From an archaeon (GTDB taxonomy: Archaea > Micrarchaeota > Micrarchaeia > Anstonellales > Bilamarchaeaceae): 5,980 nucleotides of DNA. Shown one piece after another: positions 1-4,870 of this stretch. The notes under the pieces are model-generated. The model was not told the DNA's origin. It saw only the letters and a program-made list of their open reading frames with translations, and did not search any database. The stretch's first letter is position 1, and each line of letters starts with the position of its first letter. The translations under genes and the position numbers were made by a program. Where the stretch lies: assembly GCA_020052325.1 (NCBI GenBank), contig JAGVPF010000094.1, positions 1-5,980 of the forward strand, written 5' to 3'.

Positions 1-290
1 ATGCCGATGACTTTTGCTGCAGCGCGCAGGGAGTCCAGCTTCCTCCCTTCGGCAAGCAACAGATCGCTCGATGGCCGCCCGTTAAGCATGGCGAACTGCC
101 CTGCTATGAAAACGGTCAGGCCGATATCCGCGCCCATCCTCCGCAGGCGCGAAACCAGGAGGAAAACGTCCAGCTGGTCCATTGGCTCGCGGAACCGGGA
201 TGTGCTTATCCCGTAATACATGGACACGGGGCCTGGATTGGCGATGTCGGCCCTTCCCGCAAGCGCGAATTTCCGTATGCCTTCTCCCAC
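1..290 (-). CDS. Partial protein, possibly class I aminoacyl-tRNA-synthetase-like (HUP) fold; C-terminal part off the left edge
   Basis: The minus strand is open from base 350 to the window edge with no stop and strong GC at third positions. The first ordinary in-frame start is GTG at 290, giving 96 visible residues. I cannot name the protein. Visible features are YYGIS (residues 25-29), SRFREP (31-36), a helix ending near RRMG (50-53), then a hydrophobic strand LTVFIA followed by GQFAMLNG (64-71) and a helix with EGRKL. This order is reminiscent of TyrRS/TrpRS proteins, where a Tyr-x-Gly/Ser strand, a HIGH helix and a 'liADxHAxLN' strand follow one another. Here REPM stands where HIGH would be. 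That link is inference from memory and weak. The start is uncertain: 20 good-looking codons lie upstream of GTG 290 in the same frame with no start codon, and the strong ribosome-binding site and ATG at 375 are in another frame. A frameshifted gene starting at 375 is a real alternative. Confidence 0.6.
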   Translation of the reverse strand, partial: MGEGIRKFALAGRADIANPGPVSMYYGISTSRFREPMDQLDVFLLVSRLRRMGADIGLTVFIAGQFAMLNGRPSSDLLLAEGRKLDSLRAAAKVIG

Positions 291-315
291 CGGTCCGCCC
301 TTCAGAGTGCGCCGG

Positions 316-375
316 TCATTTCCGGCCCCCGTGAAGGAGACCCCTTCCCGTCATTTTCTCCACTGATTCCATCAT
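316..375 (-). other. Short ORF (19 codons) with a strong ribosome-binding site, out of frame with the downstream gene
   Basis: This ORF begins ATG ATG at 375 and ends at TGA (318-316), encoding MMESVEKMTGRGLLHGGRK. It has the best ribosome-binding site in the window (GGAGGTG at 385-379). Its first codons look like the missing N-terminus of the downstream frame. Moving +1 near 345-354 joins MMESVEKM to the long open frame, which begins just after an in-frame TGA at 353-351. Reading this as the true gene start broken by a one-base indel, sequencing error or programmed shift is as plausible as a separate upstream ORF that ends 25 nt before GTG 290. Confidence 0.45.
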
Positions 376-378
376 TTA

Positions 379-385
379 CACCTCC
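379..385 (-). promoter_or_regulatory. Strong Shine-Dalgarno site before ATG 375
   Basis: GGAGGTG on the minus strand lies 3 nt before ATG 375 and 6 nt before a second ATG at 372. It is a near-perfect complement to an archaeal 16S 3' end. It strongly suggests that translation starts here even though the frame closes after 19 codons. Confidence 0.7.
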
Positions 386-487
386 TTTTTTTTCCCGTCG
401 CAGTTTCTGCGGCAGGAATCGACCAAGAGACGGAGCTATCGCTGAATAGGTAACTTTTGGCCGGGGTTTTCGTATCAAGCAATAAGA

Positions 488-559
488 CTAGGCGGGCCTC
501 TGAATCAAGCCCGATGAAGCAAATCCCTTCCTATGAAGGACACCCCTGCCTTTCACCAT
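488..559 (-). other. Possible 23-codon leader ORF
   Basis: ATG at 559 follows AGGAG (570-566) with a 6-nt spacer and lies about 17 nt after the start point predicted from the TATA box at 606-599. The ORF encodes MVKGRGVLHRKGFASSG and six more residues, then stops at TAG (490-488). The motif KGRGVLHRKG resembles TGRGLLHGG in the short ORF at 375-316, and the DNA is similar too. It could be a regulatory upstream ORF or the remnant of a gene start. No function is recognised. The rest of the gap to 376 has stops in all frames. Confidence 0.35.
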
Positions 560-565
560 AATCAA

Positions 566-570
566 CTCCT
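566..570 (-). promoter_or_regulatory. Shine-Dalgarno site before ATG 559
   Basis: AGGAG on the minus strand lies 6 nt before ATG 559. Its placement just downstream of a predicted transcription start supports translation of the 23-codon ORF. Confidence 0.45.
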
Positions 571-598
571 AATTCTGACATATATGCCCAGTCAGATA

Positions 599-606
599 AA
601 TATAAA
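599..606 (-). promoter_or_regulatory. Putative archaeal TATA box for the left-edge transcript
   Basis: The minus strand reads TTTATATT, identical to the box ahead of the tRNA gene in this window. Transcription would begin near 576, giving a roughly 200-nt leader before ATG 375. The box lies 9 nt beyond the lipoprotein gene stop codon, so the two minus-strand genes are probably separate units. Confidence 0.5.
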
Positions 607-614
607 CGTATGTA

Positions 615-2018
615 TCAGGTATTCTCCTGCCAGACGCGCCAGGCCAACTTCGGGGTGCCGTCGCTTCTCTTCAGGGCGAGGCTGCAGAGATATTCCTTGA
701 ACGGCACCATGAATGAGCCGTCCTTCATGAGTTCCGGATTGTCCGTAAGGAAGCTTTCCGCACCCTCCGTGCAGTCCTTTCCGTCGTTCAATCCCCACCA
801 TTTCACAAATTCCGCATCCGTGGAATTGATGAAACGGAAGTATTCCCTGGCGAACTCGGCCTGTTTCTCTTCGCTCGAATTCAGGAGCGTCGAGCTGCTC
901 CAACCAGTCTCGATGATGGCATAGGGCTTGCCTGGGACGACGTCCCTCGCGCCTTCAAGGTATGCCACACCACGGGAGACGTTGTCGTACACGAACATGC
1001 CGCGATAGCCGTGCGAAGTGTAGGCGACCAGGTCCGCTTCAGGTGCCAGGGTCTGCGCTATGTCGGTGGCGTTGTTGGAAATGGCATCGTGATAGGTCAC
1101 TGTGAAGCCGAATTTGGTTGATGGGTTCACCGCCTTCACCTTCTCCCGGGTCATCCGAAGAAGCTCCTTGAAGGCGGGGATTTTTTCGCGGTTCTTGTAC
1201 AGGTAGTCGTCGACTTCGCTGCCAACGAAAAAGTAATCCGGCTTATAGCGGGCGACGAACGCGGCCGAGAAATCCGAGAAATCTTCGGCGAACCCCAGGT
1301 CGTCGAATGACTCGTAGCCCCTGGGATATTCCGGAAGGACATTGGTATGGATTGCCTCCACCATCGCGGCGCTCCGCCCTTCATATGAAAGGGGCTCCAT
1401 CACGTAATCCGAAGTGGACCAGTTGCCGTCCAGGCCTTTCCAGCCGAAATACCAGTCGAGGACATCCACGCCGTTTTCCCGCGCTTCCCGGATTGCGGGG
1501 AGTATTCCGGACGGGTTGTCGTTTGTAGGGGTGGGTATGATGGCAAGTTTCGGGACGATAGTTAAGTTCCGCTTGACGCATGAGGCTGAAGAGAGGATTG
1601 ATGCTTCGGGAGTCTCCCCCGCGCATGCGATTGTGAGCGAATATGCGTCATAGTTGCAGTAGACGATGCGCGTTTTTGCATCGAAATGCGTGCCGCCAGG
1701 GCTCATCGTGAAATTGAGGTATTCGCCATTGTTCCCGCCAAAGGAGCTGCCGAATTCCAGCTCCAGCCTGTCCTTGAGCATCCGGGATGGAACCGAAGGA
1801 TATCGCGCGGCGGCAAATACGCACGTCCCATTGTTTTTCACAAGAAAATTCTGGTCTTTCTTTTCAGCATCCGGCCAGTCCGGGTACTGGAAGGAAAGAT
1901 AACTATCTGAATAATTGGAATACGCCTGTGCAGCTGCATGCTGCTGTGGCTTCTGCGAGCATCCGAAAACAAGGAGAAACGCAAGGAATAACGCTGGAAA
2001 AACCAGGAATGCGCGCAT
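615..2018 (-). CDS. Secreted lipoprotein with a GH-A-like TIM-barrel (glycoside hydrolase-like) domain
   Basis: The 467-aa protein begins with a lipoprotein-type signal: a short Arg-containing start, a hydrophobic stretch 4-18 and VFGC, with Cys20 the likely lipid anchor. Residues about 35-150 form a small domain with LSFQYPDWP (41-49), a style seen in PsbP/Mog1-like domains, and Cys66, 121, 132 and 147. From about 155 a TIM barrel is likely: PKLAIIPT (156-163), LDWYFGW (187-193), FFVGSEVD (263-270), YTSHGYRG (333-340), AIIETGW (367-373) and VKWWGLND (405-412). Glu268 and Glu370 are placed like the acid/base and nucleophile of clan GH-A enzymes; ETGW recalls families 17 and 53. The usual Asn before the acid/base is Ser267, so activity is uncertain. 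Nine N-x-S/T sequons (for example N35, N63, N102, N199, N316, N380) fit a glycosylated surface protein. The substrate is unknown. No ribosome-binding site precedes ATG 2018, so it is probably leaderless. Confidence 0.75.
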   Translation of the reverse strand: MRAFLVFPALFLAFLLVFGCSQKPQQHAAAQAYSNYSDSYLSFQYPDWPDAEKKDQNFLVKNNGTCVFAAARYPSVPSRMLKDRLELEFGSSFGGNNGEYLNFTMSPGGTHFDAKTRIVYCNYDAYSLTIACAGETPEASILSSASCVKRNLTIVPKLAIIPTPTNDNPSGILPAIREARENGVDVLDWYFGWKGLDGNWSTSDYVMEPLSYEGRSAAMVEAIHTNVLPEYPRGYESFDDLGFAEDFSDFSAAFVARYKPDYFFVGSEVDDYLYKNREKIPAFKELLRMTREKVKAVNPSTKFGFTVTYHDAISNNATDIAQTLAPEADLVAYTSHGYRGMFVYDNVSRGVAYLEGARDVVPGKPYAIIETGWSSSTLLNSSEEKQAEFAREYFRFINSTDAEFVKWWGLNDGKDCTEGAESFLTDNPELMKDGSFMVPFKEYLCSLALKRSDGTPKLAWRVWQENT

Positions 2019-2040
2019 CAGCAGTATTGGAAGCCATCGG

Positions 2041-2048
2041 TTATTATG
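2041..2048 (-). promoter_or_regulatory. Putative TATA box for the lipoprotein gene
   Basis: The minus strand reads CATAATAA, centred about 26 nt upstream of ATG 2018. That spacing, together with the absence of a ribosome-binding site, fits a leaderless transcript. A second AT-rich candidate (AATATAAC, 2058-2051) would give a leader of about 12 nt. Confidence 0.4.
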
Positions 2049-2083
2049 CTGTTATATTATGCCGAATTCGCGCTTCATAAGGC

Positions 2084-2090
2084 ATTAAAT
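2084..2090 (+). promoter_or_regulatory. Putative TATA box for the trkH-trkA operon
   Basis: ATTAAAT is centred 26 nt before ATG 2113. There is no Shine-Dalgarno sequence before that ATG, which again suggests a leaderless mRNA. It partly overlaps the right arm of a 5-bp inverted repeat (ATGCC 2059-2063 / GGCAT 2081-2085), which could be an operator. TTATATTA at 2052-2059 is an alternative box. Confidence 0.4.
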
Positions 2091-2112
2091 CCCACGATAT
2101 GTAGTACTAGCG

Positions 2113-3564
2113 ATGGAGATACTCCGGAAACTGGCGGTGGTGATGTTCTACGCGTCCATCCCCCTACTGCTGGCCCTGGGCTACAGCATCCTGAACGGGG
2201 ATGACGGCTGGATACCCATCAGCGCGACCATACTGATTATGGCGCTCCCGGCGGTTCCCCAGGTTGTATTCGGATTGATAGACAACGCCCTGAACCTGGT
2301 GCGGTCGGTCGTCGAGAAGGACAGGCCCTTCAACTACGCGCGGCTTGTGGACATCGACGGCATGAAGAAGCAGGTGCAGACGCTTACGATGGGGGATGTC
2401 CTTGCGCTGACCGCGATGGCATGGATTCTCGTGCCTCTCGTTTCGTCCATACCGTTCCTGTATTACGGCATATCGCCGGTCGATTCGTTTTTCGAGAGCA
2501 TGTCGGCCTGGACGTCGACCGGCCTTTCCGCCCTGACCACCGTCAAGCTGGTGCCGCCGAGCGTCATATTCTTCAGGAGCATCGCGCAGTGGGTAGGCGG
2601 CCTCGGCATCGTCGTCCTCATCCTGAGCACCACAAAGGGACGGGAAGCGATCAGCTTCCTCCGGGCCGAAGGAAGGAACCAGACGGAACTGAGCATCGCA
2701 TCCACGGTGAGCACGATATTCAACGTGTACGTCGGCCTCACCGTCTTCTTCATCGTTGTCACCTTCGCGCTCGGATTCAGCCTTTTCGATTCGGTCAACC
2801 TCGTCTTCGCCGGGATATCGAACGGCGGCTTCTACCCGTTCGACAGCTATCCCATGACGGATTTGCAGAAAGTGGACCTCGCGCTCATCATGCTTGCCGG
2901 GGCCACCAGCGTGCTTTTCTTCAGGAACATATGGCAGCTGCATTTCGAGAGGGCGGTCGCGGACGAGGAGTTCGTGATGTATGCCGCCGTATTCGCAATC
3001 GCGATACTGCTTGCGGTCGTTCTCGTGAATGAGGGCTGGTTCAATTTCGCGCTAAGTGCGGCCGCCGCAATCGCCGGGGGCGGGTTCGGACTCGGGAGCC
3101 TGGCAGCGCTCCATACGTATTCCATATACATCCTGATACTGCTGATGCTCTGCGGCGCCATGACCGGCTCCACGACGGGCGCCATAAAGCTCTGGCGGCT
3201 GCTCGTGATAGGGAAGGCGATTTGGAGGCAGGTGAAGGAGAATTTCCATATCGGAGGAGTGATTCAGGTTGTCAAGGTGAACAACCTGCCGATACCGGAC
3301 AGGATGATTCTCGAAAGCGCGATTTTCGTATTCGCCTACATACTCGTATTCCTGGCGGCTTCGGGAGCGTTCATGGTGGGGAGCTACGGGACAGAGGACT
3401 CGATGTTCCTGGTCGCGACCGCGATGGGGAACGTCGGCCTGTCGACGGTAAGCATACCGGCCATTGGCGCGGCCGGCAAGATGCTATTAATATTCCTGAT
3501 GTATGTTGGAAGGATAGAGATATTCCCGAGCCTTGCGCTCGTGGCGTTTTTGACGAGGCGATGA
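2113..3564 (+). CDS. trkH: Trk/Ktr-type potassium uptake channel subunit TrkH/KtrB
   Basis: This 483-aa membrane protein matches the length and layout of TrkH: two N-terminal helices, then four M1-P-M2 repeats forming one K+ pore. The four filter segments are visible: TSTGLS (134-139), SNGGF (236-240), AGGGF (321-325) and GNVGLS (439-444). Other hallmarks are FRSIAQWVGGLGIVVL (154-169) in the second helix of repeat 1, the intramembrane gating loop CGAMTGSTTGAIK (347-359), and the C-terminal GRIEIFP (466-472). The protein lets K+ enter across the cytoplasmic membrane and is gated by a cytoplasmic RCK ring. The gene for that partner starts one base after this stop. Filter 3 lacks the hydroxyl residue usually found before its glycines, but the four glycine positions are intact. 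The family assignment is firm; the choice between the names TrkH and KtrB is convention. Confidence 0.95.
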   Translation: MEILRKLAVVMFYASIPLLLALGYSILNGDDGWIPISATILIMALPAVPQVVFGLIDNALNLVRSVVEKDRPFNYARLVDIDGMKKQVQTLTMGDVLALTAMAWILVPLVSSIPFLYYGISPVDSFFESMSAWTSTGLSALTTVKLVPPSVIFFRSIAQWVGGLGIVVLILSTTKGREAISFLRAEGRNQTELSIASTVSTIFNVYVGLTVFFIVVTFALGFSLFDSVNLVFAGISNGGFYPFDSYPMTDLQKVDLALIMLAGATSVLFFRNIWQLHFERAVADEEFVMYAAVFAIAILLAVVLVNEGWFNFALSAAAAIAGGGFGLGSLAALHTYSIYILILLMLCGAMTGSTTGAIKLWRLLVIGKAIWRQVKENFHIGGVIQVVKVNNLPIPDRMILESAIFVFAYILVFLAASGAFMVGSYGTEDSMFLVATAMGNVGLSTVSIPAIGAAGKMLLIFLMYVGRIEIFPSLALVAFLTRR

Positions 3565-3565
3565 T

Positions 3566-4177
3566 GTGTATATCGTGATTTTCGGTGCAGGACGGGTAGG
3601 GAGGGCGCTTCTGAAGATTCTTGAGGGCAAGAAGCACAAAATCGTGATAATCGACGAGAACCGCGCGGTCTGCGACGTAGTTGCGGGCGAGACGAATTCC
3701 GAGGTCATCTGCCACGATGTCAGCGACCCGGAGATGCTTGGGGAGCTGAAGCTGGACAAGGCCGACTTCGTGTTCGCGGTCACAGGAAGCGAGGAAACGA
3801 ATTTCCTGGTCTCGGTCTATGCCAAGCACATGAGCGCGAAGAGGGTGATTTCGCGCGCATCCGAGGCGAGGTACTCGAACCTCATGGAGAAGCTCGGCGT
3901 CATCCCGCTGATACCGGAGACTACGCTGGCGCGCGAGCTTGCGAACGCGGTCCTCAACCCCCTCATTTCCCTTATGCTCGACCCCTCGTACTCGAATGTC
4001 CAGATGTTCGAGAAGGAAGTATCGGGGCCGCTGAAGGACAAAACGGTGAAGGAGACCAACGAAAAGAACAATTTCGCCGTCGTTTCGGTGATTAAGGACG
4101 GCAGGTTCCTTCCCCCGGACCCGGATTACGTGCTGAAGGAGGGCATGACGATCGTGGTCGTCAAGCATAATGCTTAG
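3566..4177 (+). CDS. trkA: Half-length TrkA/KtrA-type RCK regulator of K+ uptake
   Basis: The 203-aa cytosolic protein has one RCK unit. Residues 1-125 are a Rossmann fold with the dinucleotide motif GAGRVG (7-12), the acidic Asp30 at the end of strand 2 that favours NAD(H), and TGSEETN (73-79). Residues about 145-200 are a short RCK_C domain (KEVSGPLKDKTV, then a strand ending in TIVVVK). E. coli TrkA is about twice as long with two RCK units; single-unit proteins such as KtrA assemble as octameric rings beneath the channel. By context this one gates the TrkH encoded just upstream. GTG 3566 is the only possible start, because TGA at 3551-3553 closes the frame upstream. GAGG at 3555-3558 serves as the ribosome-binding site, 7 nt before the GTG. 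One base separates it from the trkH stop, so translation is probably coupled. Confidence 0.93.
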   Translation: MYIVIFGAGRVGRALLKILEGKKHKIVIIDENRAVCDVVAGETNSEVICHDVSDPEMLGELKLDKADFVFAVTGSEETNFLVSVYAKHMSAKRVISRASEARYSNLMEKLGVIPLIPETTLARELANAVLNPLISLMLDPSYSNVQMFEKEVSGPLKDKTVKETNEKNNFAVVSVIKDGRFLPPDPDYVLKEGMTIVVVKHNA

Positions 4178-4185
4178 TTTATATT
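4178..4185 (+). promoter_or_regulatory. Putative TATA box for tRNA-Gln
   Basis: TTTATATT begins at the base directly after the trkA stop codon and is centred about 36 nt before the mature tRNA 5' end. Transcription would start near 4208, giving a 5' leader of about 10 nt for RNase P to remove. Confidence 0.6.
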
Positions 4186-4217
4186 TCTTTTCCACCTTTA
4201 ATCCATCTTGCCTACTT

Positions 4218-4290
4218 AGCCCCGTCGTCTAGCGGTCAAGGATAGAAGGCTCTGGACCTTTTGACAGCGGTTCGAATCCGCTCGGGGCTA
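4218..4290 (+). tRNA. tRNA-Gln (anticodon CUG)
   Basis: A full cloverleaf can be folded. The acceptor stem is AGCCCCG (4218-4224) with CGGGGCT (4283-4289), and the discriminator is A4290. The D arm is GUCU (4227-4230) with GGAU (4240-4243), including two wobble pairs. The anticodon stem is 4245-4249 with 4257-4261 around loop CUCUGGA, giving anticodon CUG (4252-4254) after U33, which reads CAG (glutamine). The variable loop is 4 nt. The T arm is AGCGG/CCGCU (4266-4270, 4278-4282) around UUCGAAU. There is no intron and CCA is not encoded, so it must be added after transcription. The first pair is A1-U72. In most archaea this tRNA is first charged with glutamate and then amidated by GatDE; that is family knowledge, not visible here. 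Confidence 0.95.
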
Positions 4291-4303
4291 TATTCTCTTT
4301 TTC
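4291..4303 (+). terminator. Oligo-T terminator after tRNA-Gln
   Basis: A T-rich run including TTTTT (4298-4302) begins just after the discriminator base. Archaeal RNA polymerase stops at such U-tracts without needing a hairpin. Confidence 0.6.
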
Positions 4304-4389
4304 TAATGAAAACGCCCGGGGCTGCATTTTTCCACTCATCAGCGGTTTTCAGTTCCGGGTTCTGGCGGAAAGGGCCCGAAAAACACCCC

Positions 4390-4414
4390 AAAAAGCGGCA
4401 AGAACCGGCTTTTT
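4390..4414 (+). terminator. Terminator-like hairpin with A-run and T-run arms
   Basis: AAAAAGC (4390-4396) pairs with GCTTTTT (4408-4414). Two more G-C pairs form inside with one bulged base around a 6-nt loop. The A/T-run symmetry lets it act on either strand. It lies about 50 bp before the next start codon, so it may insulate that gene from tRNA read-through. Confidence 0.4.
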
Positions 4415-4436
4415 CCGACTGAGCGATGCTGTAAAA

Positions 4437-4445
4437 ACCTTATCT
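4437..4445 (+). promoter_or_regulatory. Weak TATA-like element for the 135-aa gene and pgi
   Basis: The AT-rich segment ACCTTATCT lies 18-26 nt before ATG 4463. No ribosome-binding site precedes that ATG, so a leaderless or very short-leader transcript is likely. The match to a TATA box is poor. Confidence 0.25.
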
Positions 4446-4462
4446 ACAAATTCCCTAACCGC

Positions 4463-4870
4463 ATGAACCATCCAGTTAGCATAAGCGACAGCATGGCTGG
4501 TGCAGATTGGGATTCCTTAGCCCATATGCTGAAAACCATAAGCTGCGGGGTGGATGGGGATGATGCCGCGGCAAAGAAGCTCCGGGCGCAGCTGGGCATG
4601 ATACGCATGCTCATGTACGAGGAAATCAGGGGCTGGAACGGCAACAACACAATCGAGCTGTCCTTTTTCATCGCATCGTTCAAGACGATTCAGATGCTGC
4701 AGAAGGAATTCGACGCGCGGGGAATCAAGAGAAGGGAGTTCCTCACGTTCCTCAAGCTGCTGTTTTATAAATTCGAGAAGCAGAAGCTGAAAGTGAAGAA
4801 GCCGCTTGCGACTCTTGCGGAATTCAAGAAGATGAAAGGGGTGGTTGAGAATGGACGAGGTCCTTTATGA
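4463..4870 (+). CDS. Unrecognised 135-aa helical protein upstream of and overlapping pgi
   Basis: I do not recognise this protein. It is soluble-looking with no signal peptide or membrane segment. It seems largely helical: an acidic, Asp-rich N-terminal third (residues 8-36), a middle with YEEIRGWNGNNTIELSFF (53-70), then amphipathic helices around IASFKTIQMLQKEF (71-84) and REFLTFLKLLFYKFEKQ (94-110), and a Lys-rich tail. Its codon use, rich in G/C-ending codons, matches its neighbours, so it is probably a real gene. Its last 20 bases overlap the start of the phosphoglucose isomerase gene, implying co-transcription and translational coupling. This places it in the same operon as pgi but does not prove a shared function. 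ATG 4493 (residue 11) is a possible shorter start; neither start has a Shine-Dalgarno sequence. Confidence 0.75.
   Translation: MNHPVSISDSMAGADWDSLAHMLKTISCGVDGDDAAAKKLRAQLGMIRMLMYEEIRGWNGNNTIELSFFIASFKTIQMLQKEFDARGIKRREFLTFLKLLFYKFEKQKLKVKKPLATLAEFKKMKGVVENGRGPL

Larger units (their letters stand above)
376..614. other. Intergenic leader-like region between the left-edge gene and the lipoprotein gene
   Basis: Apart from the short ORF at 559-488, I see no gene in these 239 bases. On the minus strand the region holds a TATA box (606-599), two ribosome-binding sites, and hairpins that could form in a leader RNA. One is TCCT/AGGA around a 4-nt loop near 540-525. The second is a CGGGC/GCCCG stem with an 11-nt loop near 513-493. 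The third is CGCAG/CTGCG with an AAA loop near 413-398, just before an oligo-A run and the ribosome-binding site at 385. None matches a riboswitch class that I recognise. Confidence 0.4.
4304..4462. other. Non-coding gap with two imperfect hairpins
   Basis: I see no gene in this stretch. One imperfect stem pairs GTTT plus TTC(C)GGG (4345-4359) with CCCGAA plus AAAC (4375-4384). A second hairpin (4390-4414) follows directly. The sequence could be a transcribed small structured RNA or simply terminator and promoter DNA. It holds no C/D-box pair at usual spacing that I can defend. The last 25 bases hold a weak TATA-like box for the next gene. Confidence 0.4.

Noticed and set aside
1..216. A 71-codon plus-strand ORF starting at base 1
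   Set aside because: It is antisense to the left-edge gene, rich in Arg/Ser/Pro, has no ribosome-binding site, and the minus-strand frame has much better codon use.
2164..2943. A 259-codon minus-strand ORF within trkH
   Set aside because: It is Arg/His/Glu-rich low-complexity protein with no motifs, entirely inside a clear TrkH gene, and typical of antisense frames in GC-rich DNA.
2421..3032. A 203-codon plus-strand ORF in another frame of trkH
   Set aside because: It is dominated by Arg, His and Pro and overlaps the conserved pore segments of TrkH read in the correct frame.
3371..4195. A 274-codon minus-strand ORF opposite trkA
   Set aside because: It covers a firmly identified trkA gene and the end of trkH, ends in an Arg/Ser/Pro-rich tail, and shows no recognisable domain.
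4283..4323. Repeat of the tRNA 3' end (CGGGGCT at 4283 and 4317) as an integration attachment site
   Set aside because: The match is only 7 to 9 bases, spaced 34 bp apart, with no integrase or foreign-looking DNA between or nearby.
4304..4420. Possible C/D-box guide RNA (TAATGAA near 4304, CTGA near 4418)
   Set aside because: The C-box match is poor, the spacing of about 110 nt is too long, and no internal D'/C' boxes or terminal stem are evident.
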